DNA of 64,000 nt from Eshraghiella sp964405265 (GTDB lineage: Bacteria > Bacillota > Clostridia > Lachnospirales > Lachnospiraceae): the NCBI GenBank assembly GCA_964405265.1, contig CAYONC010000006.1, forward strand, positions 49,943 through 113,942. The letters run 5' to 3'. Under the pieces are notes generated by a model, which did not search any database, was not told where the DNA came from, and saw only the letters and a program-made list of their open reading frames with translations. Each line of letters opens with the position of its first letter. Position 1 is the first letter of the stretch. Made by a program: the position numbers and the translations under genes. This document shows, piece after piece, positions 8,901-16,740 of the stretch.

Positions 8901-9605
8901 TCAGTCTCCTTTTGTTCTCACATGAATCAGTTCTCTTATTACTTCTCCCGCTGCCATCATTCCGGCACATGACGGTACAAATGCAGTACTTCCCGGTATT
9001 CTCCCTATCCTGTCATTTCTGCAGGGTTCTTCTGTTGAATACACAACCTTGAGACGTTCTATGCCTCTTTTTCTTAATTCCCTGCGCATTACCCTTGCAA
9101 GCGGACACACCGACGTATTGTATATGTCTGTTACATGCAGTTTAGACGGCTGCAGCTTATTGCCTGTTCCCATGCAGCTTATTACTGGTATTCCTTTTTG
9201 TGTGCATTTTACTATTATATCCAGTTTTGCCGTTACCGTGTCTATTGCGTCCACTACATAGTCACAGCCGTCAAAATCAAAGTTTTCCGATACCTCTGGC
9301 AGATAAAAGCAGTTTATTACCTCAACACGTGCTTCCGGATTAATGTCAAGAATCCTTTCTTTCATTACTTCTGTCTTCATTCTTCCGACCGTTGAGCCGG
9401 CAGCAATTATCTGTCTGTTAATATTGCTTACGGATACCCTGTCATTATCAACAAGAATAAATTTTCCTATCCCGCTCCTGGCAAGTCCTTCCGCGACATA
9501 TCCTCCTACGCCTCCGATACCGAAAATCATGACTCTTGCATCTGAAAGTATCTTCATGGAGTCTGTGCCTACAAGCATTTCCATTCTGTCAAACCGTTTT
9601 TCCAT
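8901..9605 (-). CDS. tcdA: tRNA threonylcarbamoyladenosine dehydratase (TcdA/CsdL type)
   Basis: E1/ThiF-fold ATP-dependent enzyme that cyclises t6A37 of ANN-reading tRNAs to ct6A. It is 234 residues. The Rossmann motif FGIGGVGGYVAEGLARSGIG, then LVDNDRVSVSNINRQ and YVVDAIDTVTAKLD, identify the family; TGNKLQPSKL and the C-terminal STAFVPSCAGMMAAGEVIREL fit TcdA rather than ThiF or MoeB. No zinc-binding CxxC pairs are seen, as expected for TcdA. It lies immediately upstream of nadA, a proximity that probably reflects operon packing rather than shared chemistry. Confidence 0.88.
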   Translation of the reverse strand: MEKRFDRMEMLVGTDSMKILSDARVMIFGIGGVGGYVAEGLARSGIGKFILVDNDRVSVSNINRQIIAAGSTVGRMKTEVMKERILDINPEARVEVINCFYLPEVSENFDFDGCDYVVDAIDTVTAKLDIIVKCTQKGIPVISCMGTGNKLQPSKLHVTDIYNTSVCPLARVMRRELRKRGIERLKVVYSTEEPCRNDRIGRIPGSTAFVPSCAGMMAAGEVIRELIHVRTKGD

Positions 9606-9685
9606 TTATGTTCCAACAACCTGTTCTGCTCCGTATAACGAAGCCGTTCCTTCATGATTATTCTGCATTTCCAAGTATTATAATA

Positions 9686-10654
9686 CTATATCTGCATATT
9701 TTCCAGTACAAACTCCCTTTTTATCTGCAGAAGAGTCTTCATCTGCATGAGAATATAAAATAAAACAGCCCTTGATTCAAATTCTTCCCTTGTTCCGGGA
9801 AGCTTCTGTTTTTTCATATTATCAAAAAGTCCTTCAAGCTCTTCAAGAAGTCCTGCAACCGTATTATCCTTATGAAAACACTGTTCCGTATGCATGAACA
9901 GCTCCGCAACCTGTTCTGACTGTTTAGCGGTATATGATATTTTCGTCACGCTTTCTTCTATGTCCTTAAGCACATCGCTCTGATGCTCCCTCATTCTTAT
10001 ATAACGCAGCTCCCTTTCATCCATGCTTCTTAAATCATTGTTGTAATTTTCCATTGCACAGAGTTTTGCTTTTTTAACGGATTCATCAAGTATTTTAAAT
10101 TCATCCCCGGAAAAATAATTCTTTCCGTTTAACTGCCCGGCTATTTTTTTTAATATATCCCTGATACAGTCATCAACTTTTTGTGCATATCCGTCAAAAA
10201 GACTTTCCTTCCTTCGTAAATGAAGGTTCACAAGCACGCCGAATCCTACTCCGGTTACAAACAGGAGCGTTTCATTAAGTATGAGTTCCCATGTCATGCT
10301 TCTCTCTGTCAGAAAGTGGGTTATGAGCACGGAATTCATAACTATTCCGTCCTCCCAGCCGAGCATCATGCACAGCATGATAAAAAGAAACAGATATACA
10401 CCAAATGCCGGCAGCGTGAATCCCATGATACCATAAGCTCCTGCCGCAAGCAGAAGTGCAGCGGCATATGCACCTGCCCTGTTAAGTGCAACCTGTATTG
10501 TCTCCCTTTTTGTATTCTGAATGCTCAATATGGCTATTATTCCTGCAGTCGGATAATATTTCAGACCTGCTTCACCTGCAACTATTATGGCAGGCAAAGC
10601 CGCGAGTACCGTTTTAAGCGTTCTGATAATATTGTTTCCTGTTAATTTTTTCAT
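9686..10654 (-). CDS. Aromatic-acid-exporter-family (ArAE_1-like) membrane protein
   Basis: A 322-residue protein with an N-terminal membrane domain of about five helices (residues 10-155) followed by a cytoplasmic helical domain rich in Lys and Glu. It resembles the Firmicute ArAE_1 plus ArAE_1_C arrangement; LKTVLAALPAIIVA and the YYPTAGIIAILSIQNTKRET segment are typical. The substrate is unknown. I chose the ATG at 10654, which overlaps the TGA of the upstream CinA-type gene as ATGA, giving coupled translation; the longer frame begins only at a TTG. About 80 bases separate it from tcdA downstream. Confidence 0.8.
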   Translation of the reverse strand: MKKLTGNNIIRTLKTVLAALPAIIVAGEAGLKYYPTAGIIAILSIQNTKRETIQVALNRAGAYAAALLLAAGAYGIMGFTLPAFGVYLFLFIMLCMMLGWEDGIVMNSVLITHFLTERSMTWELILNETLLFVTGVGFGVLVNLHLRRKESLFDGYAQKVDDCIRDILKKIAGQLNGKNYFSGDEFKILDESVKKAKLCAMENYNNDLRSMDERELRYIRMREHQSDVLKDIEESVTKISYTAKQSEQVAELFMHTEQCFHKDNTVAGLLEELEGLFDNMKKQKLPGTREEFESRAVLFYILMQMKTLLQIKREFVLENMQI

Positions 10655-11166
10655 GTAATTTTTTCTTTCTTCAGACAATCCGTCAGGATATCATATAATT
10701 TTTCCGCAACGGCAAGTTTATATTCATGTCTTGAATTTCTTTTTCCCGTACATATCCGGTGTGACTCGTTTTTTCCCAATACGTCAACCGCAATATAGAC
10801 TTTTCCTTCTGCAGAATGTTCCGCATTATTCTTATCCGCATTACCAAGCGTTCCTGTTATTCCTATTCCTATATCGGCACCAAATGCAATTCTGCAGCAG
10901 CGTGCCATTGAAGCCGCCGTTTCCTCTGAATAAACCGAATACTTGTCTATTATTTCTGACGGAATGCCAAGCTTAATTTTAATGTCGTTGGAATATGCCA
11001 CATAAGAGCCTTTGAAAATTTCCGTTGCCCCTTCAGCGTCCGTCAGAAGCGATGCTATCATTCCCGATGTTGCACTTTCCATGACCGTAACCGTTTTTTT
11101 ATTTCTGATAAGCATGTCCGTTATTCCGTTGTATTTTTTTATTATCTCATTTTCATTTAATTCCAT
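10651..11166 (-). CDS. CinA C-terminal-type nicotinamide-nucleotide amidase
   Basis: A 171-residue stand-alone CinA_C (PncC) domain, which deamidates nicotinamide mononucleotide to nicotinate mononucleotide and so recycles pyridine nucleotides. Motifs: TVMESATSGMIASLLTD (family ESxTxG), FKGSYVAYSNDIK, YSEETAASMA and GIGITGTLG. The N-terminal MoCF-like domain of full CinA is absent. The ATG at 11166 has GAGAGGT upstream; the earlier ATG at 11181 only overlaps the previous stop. Its place among nadCBA and nadE fits a pyridine-nucleotide role. Confidence 0.88.
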   Translation of the reverse strand: MELNENEIIKKYNGITDMLIRNKKTVTVMESATSGMIASLLTDAEGATEIFKGSYVAYSNDIKIKLGIPSEIIDKYSVYSEETAASMARCCRIAFGADIGIGITGTLGNADKNNAEHSAEGKVYIAVDVLGKNESHRICTGKRNSRHEYKLAVAEKLYDILTDCLKKEKIT

Positions 11167-11177
11167 GTCTGTACCTC

Positions 11178-11942
11178 TCATATCGGACTGCAGATCATTA
11201 CCATATTATTCGTCCTTACCAGCCGGCATACAACGCCGCTTGTGCTGTTGAGTGCCTCAACACTCATACCGTTCCCGACATAAATTGCAACATGATCAAT
11301 GTTCATGAACCTTCCGTTCTGAGAAGAGCTGTAAAAAATCAAATCTCCCGGCTTCATGTTATCATATGAACGTGCTTTTCCTGCCTCATAAAGCAGCTGA
11401 GCCTCTGCGGCTGCCGTATTTATGCCGTTGCGGCTGATATTTATTCCTGCATTAAGACATGAATAATACGCAAGTGAGCTGCAGTCATAATATGAGCCGG
11501 AATCTCTTTTTTCCTGCGAATAAGGATATCCGACCTTTGAAAGCGCATAGGTGCATATAAGTTTTCTCTCCGTTTCTTCCATATCCTGTATTGCACCGGT
11601 TTCAGCCGGAGCTTCCGTCAGGGCTTCAATCGGGGCTTCTGTCGGGGCTTCTGTCGGGGCTTCTGTCGGGGCTTCAATCGGGGCTTCCGTCGGGGCTTCT
11701 GTCGGGGCTTCCGTCGGGGCTTCCGTCGGGACTTCCGTCGGGGCTTCAATCGGGGCTTCAATCGGGGCTTCTGTCGGGGCTTCAATCGGGGCTTCCGTCG
11801 AAGCCTCCGTTACAGACTCTGCCTGTAACGGCTTCATAAGCTCCGTACCTGCGTTCCTGTCATGTAAATAATTAATACAATGCAATGTAAAAACCGATAA
11901 TGCAGCCACAATATTCACGATGGTTCTTGTATATTTTCTCAT
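11178..11942 (-). CDS. Exported NlpC/P60 cell-wall hydrolase with EAPTEAP repeat linker
   Basis: A 254-residue protein. An N-terminal hydrophobic segment (about residues 8-25) exports or anchors it. Residues about 45-115 are a long run of four-residue EAP-T and EAP-I units, a flexible wall-spanning linker. The C-terminal NlpC/P60 domain holds the nucleophile Cys154 (YDCSSLAYY) and His217 (NIDHVAIYVGNG), so it probably cleaves peptidoglycan stem peptides. The start overlaps the nadE stop. The DNA repeat (about 11610-11800) is prone to slippage, and repeat number may vary between strains. Confidence 0.88.
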   Translation of the reverse strand: MRKYTRTIVNIVAALSVFTLHCINYLHDRNAGTELMKPLQAESVTEASTEAPIEAPTEAPIEAPIEAPTEVPTEAPTEAPTEAPTEAPIEAPTEAPTEAPTEAPIEALTEAPAETGAIQDMEETERKLICTYALSKVGYPYSQEKRDSGSYYDCSSLAYYSCLNAGINISRNGINTAAAEAQLLYEAGKARSYDNMKPGDLIFYSSSQNGRFMNIDHVAIYVGNGMSVEALNSTSGVVCRLVRTNNMVMICSPI

Positions 11943-12691
11943 ACTTCCGGCTGTTTTCCTTTTTTCTCCGGTATATACGGGAAGGTCGGCATAAGCTCAA
12001 GTTTAAACCTGTTCATTCTGTTCATCCTGTCTATTTTTTCCTTTACTTCGTCATCATCACATACTCCGGTTCTGATATATCTGTCAAGCACATCATAGGT
12101 AAAGCCGATTTTTTCCTCATCCGATTTACCGCTTAACCCGTCACTCGGTGTCTTATATATGAGATTATGCGGAAGTCCGAGTGCCTCACCAATCTGCCTT
12201 GCTTCTGTCACCGTAATATTGGCAAGCGGCGAAAAATCACCTGCACTGTCCCCATACCGTGTTGAATATCCTATCCAGTCTTCTGAAAGATTACAGGTAT
12301 TCGCCACCCTTCCGTTATTGCTCTGACTTACTGCATACAGGACTGACATTCTTATTCTTGGCGGAAGGTTTATGCGCGTCTGTTCTGAAATTTCTATTCC
12401 TGCACAATTCATTTCACTGATAACCCCTTCAACGGATGACTTTATATTAATTACATAATGTCTGATTTCAAGATGATTCACTAATTGCAGGGCATCATCA
12501 ATGTCCGCCTGTTCTCCGTCCGGCATAAGCACTCCTATTACCCTGTCCCTGCCCAGTGCTTCCGTACACAGTGCAGCAACAATGGACGAATCCTTACCTC
12601 CTGATATGCCTATTACGGCATTGCATCCCTTTCCGTTTTTCTCAAACCATTCCCTTATCCACCCGATTATTCTGTCTTTTAAACTTTCCAT
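11939..12691 (-). CDS. nadE: NAD synthetase, ammonia-dependent (NadE)
   Basis: Final step of NAD synthesis: amidates deamido-NAD using ATP and ammonia. It is 250 residues with no glutaminase domain. Motifs: the PP-loop ISGGKDSSIVAALC, VLMPDGEQAD, ANTCNLSEDWIGYSTRYGDSAGDFSPLANITVTE and TPSDGLSGKSDEEKIGFTYDVLD. The ATG at 12691 has GGAGG 8 bases upstream; the longer frame starts at a TTG only 2 bases from that site. With nadA, nadB and nadC in the same region, the complete route from aspartate to NAD is present apart from NadD. Confidence 0.95.
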   Translation of the reverse strand: MESLKDRIIGWIREWFEKNGKGCNAVIGISGGKDSSIVAALCTEALGRDRVIGVLMPDGEQADIDDALQLVNHLEIRHYVINIKSSVEGVISEMNCAGIEISEQTRINLPPRIRMSVLYAVSQSNNGRVANTCNLSEDWIGYSTRYGDSAGDFSPLANITVTEARQIGEALGLPHNLIYKTPSDGLSGKSDEEKIGFTYDVLDRYIRTGVCDDDEVKEKIDRMNRMNRFKLELMPTFPYIPEKKGKQPEV

Positions 12692-12711
12692 TTTCAAAGC
12701 CTCCGCATATG

Positions 12712-14007
12712 TCAGTTATATGTTATGTCATATGATATACTGCCGTTTCCGTATTTGCATGAATAACTCACGCCCTTTCCGGCTATGAAGGTATCAACCT
12801 TTTCCATTATGGCATCAACACTTACCGAATCATTATTCAGCAAAAATATGTATCTGCCTGAATCAGTCATTAATGCTATGGCAGAATCTGCTTCCGTTTC
12901 CGAATTTATCGTGAATATTCCGCTGTATCCCATTATGGTATACGGATATTCATTATATTCTGACGAGGTTCCGTATTGCGACGGTGTATTGCCTGCATAT
13001 TTATCTGCCGTGTGTGTCATGGATATTTTGTCATATGTACACAGAAAATATGTATATGATATATTGGAACCGTCCTTATAATCGCTTGTTCCTTTTATCA
13101 TCGGATCATCCCATGTAACATCCATAAAATACCATTCACCGTTAATCATTACGCCGTTCCATGCATGAGGCTCACCTGCATCTCCTGATACAAGTGAACA
13201 TGGTATGTCCAGTTCATTCATAAATACATAAAATGCAACCGAATAGCCCTGACACACGGCAATTCTGTTATTAAGTATATTATACAGATGGTTCCGTGCA
13301 TCACTTCTGGAATAATATGACGTGTCATATTTTGTATTAACGACAAGGTAATCATGAACCGCCTTAATTTTCTCAAGATCCGACATGTCGGTATATATTA
13401 TTCCGCTTATTATGTTGCGGACTCTTACAATATCATCCGTGGTTATATTACTGTAACTGCTTATTTCAGGATATGTGGTTATTTCACCTGAAACAATGAG
13501 CGGTATGTGTGCTGACGGTGCTGAGGTCACAGGCTCCGTTGGTGCTGCCGTCTCTGATTCTGCCGGCGACGATGTTGCAGGTTCCGCGGGCTTAACAGCC
13601 GGTGATGATGTTGCAGGTTCCGCAGGCTTAACAGCTGGCGACGATGTTGCAGGCTCCACAGGCTTAACCGTTGAAGGCTCAGTCGGTTTAACTGATGGTA
13701 CACGTGTTGCAGGTTCCGTAACTGTCTCTTCTGGTCTTACTGTCTGTGTCTCCTCCGGAAATCCGGTTTCATTTTCCGTTGGTATCTCCGTTCCGTTCTC
13801 TCCGGCTGTATCGTTATTTTCAGAAAATGATGAGGTATTCTCCGTTTCTCTGTCAGACTCCGCAATATTATCATGTTCATCACTTACCGAAGTAACCCTG
13901 TCATTAATATTTACGCTGTCCGGACGTTTCTTCGTGCATCCTGCCGTCAATACCGTTAAAATTATAACCGCCATTAACAGCATGTTTTTTCTAAACATTT
14001 TTTTCAT
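12712..14007 (-). CDS. Lipoprotein with Pro/Ala/Thr linker and transglutaminase-like domain
   Basis: A 431-residue protein. The signal peptide ends in the lipobox LTAGC near residue 24, so it is anchored to the outer face of the membrane. Residues about 90-170 are a repetitive EPATSSPAVKPA-type linker. The C-terminal half is transglutaminase-like: Cys in AVCQGYSVAFYVFM, His in GEPHAWNGV and Asp in YFMDVTWDDP complete the papain-like triad. In bacteria such domains act as cysteine peptidases or cross-linking enzymes; the substrate here is unknown. GAGGAG precedes the ATG. It sits just upstream of nadE, probably in the same transcript. Confidence 0.85.
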   Translation of the reverse strand: MKKMFRKNMLLMAVIILTVLTAGCTKKRPDSVNINDRVTSVSDEHDNIAESDRETENTSSFSENNDTAGENGTEIPTENETGFPEETQTVRPEETVTEPATRVPSVKPTEPSTVKPVEPATSSPAVKPAEPATSSPAVKPAEPATSSPAESETAAPTEPVTSAPSAHIPLIVSGEITTYPEISSYSNITTDDIVRVRNIISGIIYTDMSDLEKIKAVHDYLVVNTKYDTSYYSRSDARNHLYNILNNRIAVCQGYSVAFYVFMNELDIPCSLVSGDAGEPHAWNGVMINGEWYFMDVTWDDPMIKGTSDYKDGSNISYTYFLCTYDKISMTHTADKYAGNTPSQYGTSSEYNEYPYTIMGYSGIFTINSETEADSAIALMTDSGRYIFLLNNDSVSVDAIMEKVDTFIAGKGVSYSCKYGNGSISYDITYN

Positions 14008-14070
14008 ATGAATCGCACTCCTCAGACTTTAATTAACATGATTATACCATATAACATTCTTCTGTAAAAG

Positions 14071-14104
14071 AAAAAAGGATGCAGAATCACAATTCCGCAT
14101 CCTT
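14071..14104 (-). terminator. Terminator of the aspS-gatA-like-gatB operon
   Basis: On the minus strand, an 11-bp-plus stem (GGATGCGGAAT paired with ATTCTGCATCC, one G-U) with loop TGTG is followed by a T run. It starts 13 bases after the gatB stop. Confidence 0.88.
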
Positions 14105-14116
14105 CTTTTATTCTGT

Positions 14117-15541
14117 TTATAAGCTGTTAAGCCTGTTTTCCAGTGTTTCTTTTAAAACAGCCGGATCAACAATTCCCTTGAGTTCCTTCATACACGCACC
14201 GAAAATTGACTGGAATGCTTTAACCTTTCCGTTTTTGTAATCAGTTACCGCCTGTACGTTGGCTTTAATCACTTCGTCAATTACCGTTTCCATCCTTGAA
14301 GAATCCACTTTTTTATCAAATCCGTTTTCTTTACAATATTCAACAGGATTCACATCTTCTTCAAAGACTGCAGCGAGAACCTTTTTACCTGAAATTCTGT
14401 TAATCGTTCCTGATTCAACCATTTTTATGATTGATATCATTTTTTCAGAAGAAATATCAAGCATATCTATTGTTTTACCTTCTTTTCTCAGAAGACCCAC
14501 ACATTCCGTAAGTATCCAGCCGGATGCTTCCTTTGCCGTACAGCCTGCTGCAGTCACCTCGTCAAACAGTTCCGCTATATTCTTGTTGCCGATTATCATA
14601 CTGATTTCTTTATCGGAAAGTCCTGCTTCCTGATATTCCACTGTTTTATCATCAATTTCTACCGGTCTGTTGCGCTTAATCTGCTCAATCCATTCATCAT
14701 CAATAACTATCGGCATAAGGTTAGGATCCGGAAAATATCTGTAATCAGCTTCCGTTTCCTTGTTACGCATTGCAAATGTCTTTCCGCTTGCAACATCAAA
14801 CCTTCTCGTCTCCTGTACAAGTTCTTCCGTTTCATACTCTATTGCATCTATATGCCTCTGTGCTTCATAATTGATTGCTTTCTCAATCGCCTCAAAAGAA
14901 CTCATGTTCTTTATTTCTGAACGTACACCAAGCTCTTCACTTCCTTCAGGGCGTACGGAAATGTTGACATCGCATCTCATTGCGCCCTCTTCACACTCTG
15001 AGATACCTCCGAATCTCATCATTGACTTGAGCTTTGTAAGGTATGAAATAACCTCTTCCGCACTTCTGAAATCAGGCTGGGTCACAATTTCAATGAGAGG
15101 AACACTGGTACGGTTAAAATCCACATATGAAAAGCTTCCGCTGTGAACAAGCTTTCCTGCATCCTCTTCCATGTGAATCTGTTTAATTCTTATTTCACGT
15201 ACGCCTGCGGACGATTTTACCTTCACAAGACCGTTTCTGCATATAGGATGATTAAGCTGCGTTATCTGATATGCACAAGGCAGATCCGGATAATAGTAAT
15301 TCTTCTTGTCAAAGGTTGTATACCTGCTGATTTCGCAGTTAAGCATAAGTCCTGCCGCAACCGCAAGCTCCACTACATGCTTATTCATTACGGGAAGCAT
15401 TCCCGGCATACCGGAACACGCCGGACATACACAGTCATTCGGCTCTTTGGCTGATGAATGTCCTCCGCAGGAGCAGAAAATTTTTGATTCCGTATTTAAT
15501 TCAACATGGGTTTCAAGACCTATTACAAGTTCGTACTTCAT
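14117..15541 (-). CDS. gatB: Asp/Glu-tRNA amidotransferase subunit B (GatB)
   Basis: GatB activates Asp on Asp-tRNA(Asn) (or Glu on Glu-tRNA(Gln)) by ATP-dependent phosphorylation, then amidates it with ammonia supplied by GatA. The protein is 474 residues, full length. Motifs: VIGLETHVEL, FCSCG and CVCPACSGMPG (zinc ligands), KNYYYPDLPCAYQITQ, HMEEDAGKL, DFNRTSVPLIEIVT, RCDVNISVRP, EADYRYFPDPNL, and the C-terminal YqeY/tail domain. It looks fully functional, unlike the GatA-like protein encoded directly upstream (stop adjacent to this start). The operon terminator follows. Confidence 0.95.
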   Translation of the reverse strand: MKYELVIGLETHVELNTESKIFCSCGGHSSAKEPNDCVCPACSGMPGMLPVMNKHVVELAVAAGLMLNCEISRYTTFDKKNYYYPDLPCAYQITQLNHPICRNGLVKVKSSAGVREIRIKQIHMEEDAGKLVHSGSFSYVDFNRTSVPLIEIVTQPDFRSAEEVISYLTKLKSMMRFGGISECEEGAMRCDVNISVRPEGSEELGVRSEIKNMSSFEAIEKAINYEAQRHIDAIEYETEELVQETRRFDVASGKTFAMRNKETEADYRYFPDPNLMPIVIDDEWIEQIKRNRPVEIDDKTVEYQEAGLSDKEISMIIGNKNIAELFDEVTAAGCTAKEASGWILTECVGLLRKEGKTIDMLDISSEKMISIIKMVESGTINRISGKKVLAAVFEEDVNPVEYCKENGFDKKVDSSRMETVIDEVIKANVQAVTDYKNGKVKAFQSIFGACMKELKGIVDPAVLKETLENRLNSL

Positions 15542-16732
15542 CTATTTTCCCTCCTTTTCAACAGCACCTGCAATGCTGAGCAGTGTATTTTCATTAAATG
15601 CCTTTCCCATAAGCTGCACACCGGATGTTACAAGCGAAGGAATACCCGTAAGATTTGCTGCCGAAGTAAAAATACTTTCCGCATATACCTTCTCAAAAGC
15701 TCCGGAAATATCATAGCTTTCATATTTTAAGGTGCTGCACGCCGGTATCAGCACCGCATCATATTTTTCAAAAATATCCTTAAGCCTGTCACTTATTACA
15801 CGCCTGATTCTCAATGACTTGTCATAGCAGTCAGCGTAACGCTGCTTTGAAAGCACGTCAGAGCCATACAGAATAACAGCCTTGGTAAGGAAGTTAAAAC
15901 CTTCCGTCCTTGAATTAACATACAGCTCATCAATATTTCTGTATTTTTCCGCACGATATCCGAATTTAACACCGTCATATCGTGACACATTGTTGCAGGT
16001 CTCTGCCGACATCAGAATCTGCCATGCAACGTTTGCCGTTCTGAATATGTCCGCAGATATTTCTTCCGTTATTATTCCGTTTTCTTCGGACTTCCGTACA
16101 AAGCTTTTAATTTTTTCCCTTACGATGTTATCCGCCATATCGGCAAGTTCACTGATAACGGCGATTTTTTTGCCCTTAACCTCTTCACCGGCAGAGTATG
16201 AATATTTTTCTTCTTTAAGGCTTGTTCCGTCCTTATCGTCATGTCCTGCAATAATACCCATTATCTCTGCAGTCTTTCGTGCATCGGACGCATATACGCC
16301 AACCTGTTCTCCTGATGCCGCCGTGGAAATTATTCCGTATCTTGAAACGGTTCCATAGGTGGGTTTTAAAAAGTCAACTCCCGAAACTGCTGCCGCTCTC
16401 CTCGGTGCACCATTTACGTCAACCCCGAGTGCCGCCTCTGCGCCGCCGTCGGCAACAAGCTGTGCCGCCGCACCTTTAATTTCTCCCTCAGCCCTGTTAA
16501 AATGTGAAAACTCTCCCATTAAATCAAGCCCGAATTCTCCGGTATGTGTTTTGCCCGAAACGGAATATCCCGCATTTTCGAGACGTACCACTGCTTCCGC
16601 ACTGAATAACGGCTTAAATCCCGTTAATATTTTTGAACCGTATGACGCCATACAGTCCCTGACAAGTATACTGTCATCAACCGCAATATTGCCGTTTTTA
16701 TTTATTGAAGCATAATAATAATTCATTGACAA
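15542..16732 (-). CDS. Catalytically degenerate GatA-like amidase-fold protein
   Basis: A 396-residue protein clearly related to GatA over most of its length: YGSKILTGF, FLKPTYGTVSRYGIISTAASGEQVG, SRYDGVKFGYRA, NSRTEGFNFLTKAVIL. Aligned by eye to canonical GatA, the catalytic Lys becomes Asp19 (IAVDDS for IGIKDN), the nucleophile region GGSSGGSAA becomes GEIKGAAA, and SDTGGSIRQPA becomes VDVNGAPRRAA. The Ser-Ser-Lys triad is therefore gone and about 60 N-terminal residues are missing. The frame is intact and it lies between aspS-gatC and gatB with 8-bp spacing or less, so it is probably expressed as a structural or regulatory partner and not as a glutaminase. Confidence 0.87.
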   Translation of the reverse strand: MSMNYYYASINKNGNIAVDDSILVRDCMASYGSKILTGFKPLFSAEAVVRLENAGYSVSGKTHTGEFGLDLMGEFSHFNRAEGEIKGAAAQLVADGGAEAALGVDVNGAPRRAAAVSGVDFLKPTYGTVSRYGIISTAASGEQVGVYASDARKTAEIMGIIAGHDDKDGTSLKEEKYSYSAGEEVKGKKIAVISELADMADNIVREKIKSFVRKSEENGIITEEISADIFRTANVAWQILMSAETCNNVSRYDGVKFGYRAEKYRNIDELYVNSRTEGFNFLTKAVILYGSDVLSKQRYADCYDKSLRIRRVISDRLKDIFEKYDAVLIPACSTLKYESYDISGAFEKVYAESIFTSAANLTGIPSLVTSGVQLMGKAFNENTLLSIAGAVEKEGK

Positions 16733-16740
16733 TGTCCTCC

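Noticed and set aside
9606..9668. 20-codon minus-strand frame in the leader of tcdA
   Set aside because: No clear ribosome-binding site, and its length and composition give no evidence for a real peptide.
11610..11800. Short tandem repeats that might be taken for a CRISPR array
   Set aside because: Units are about 12-15 bases, contiguous, without unique spacers, and lie in frame inside a gene; the same holds at 28430-28690.
11551..11871. Plus-strand frames opposite the EAPTEAP repeat (repeated GASVGAS or SGLLSGL peptides)
   Set aside because: They are antisense products of the repeat in the NlpC/P60 gene, with no ribosome-binding site and no homology.
13475..14011. 178-codon plus-strand frame
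   Set aside because: Antisense to the transglutaminase-like lipoprotein; its repetitive composition mirrors the Pro/Ala/Thr linker.
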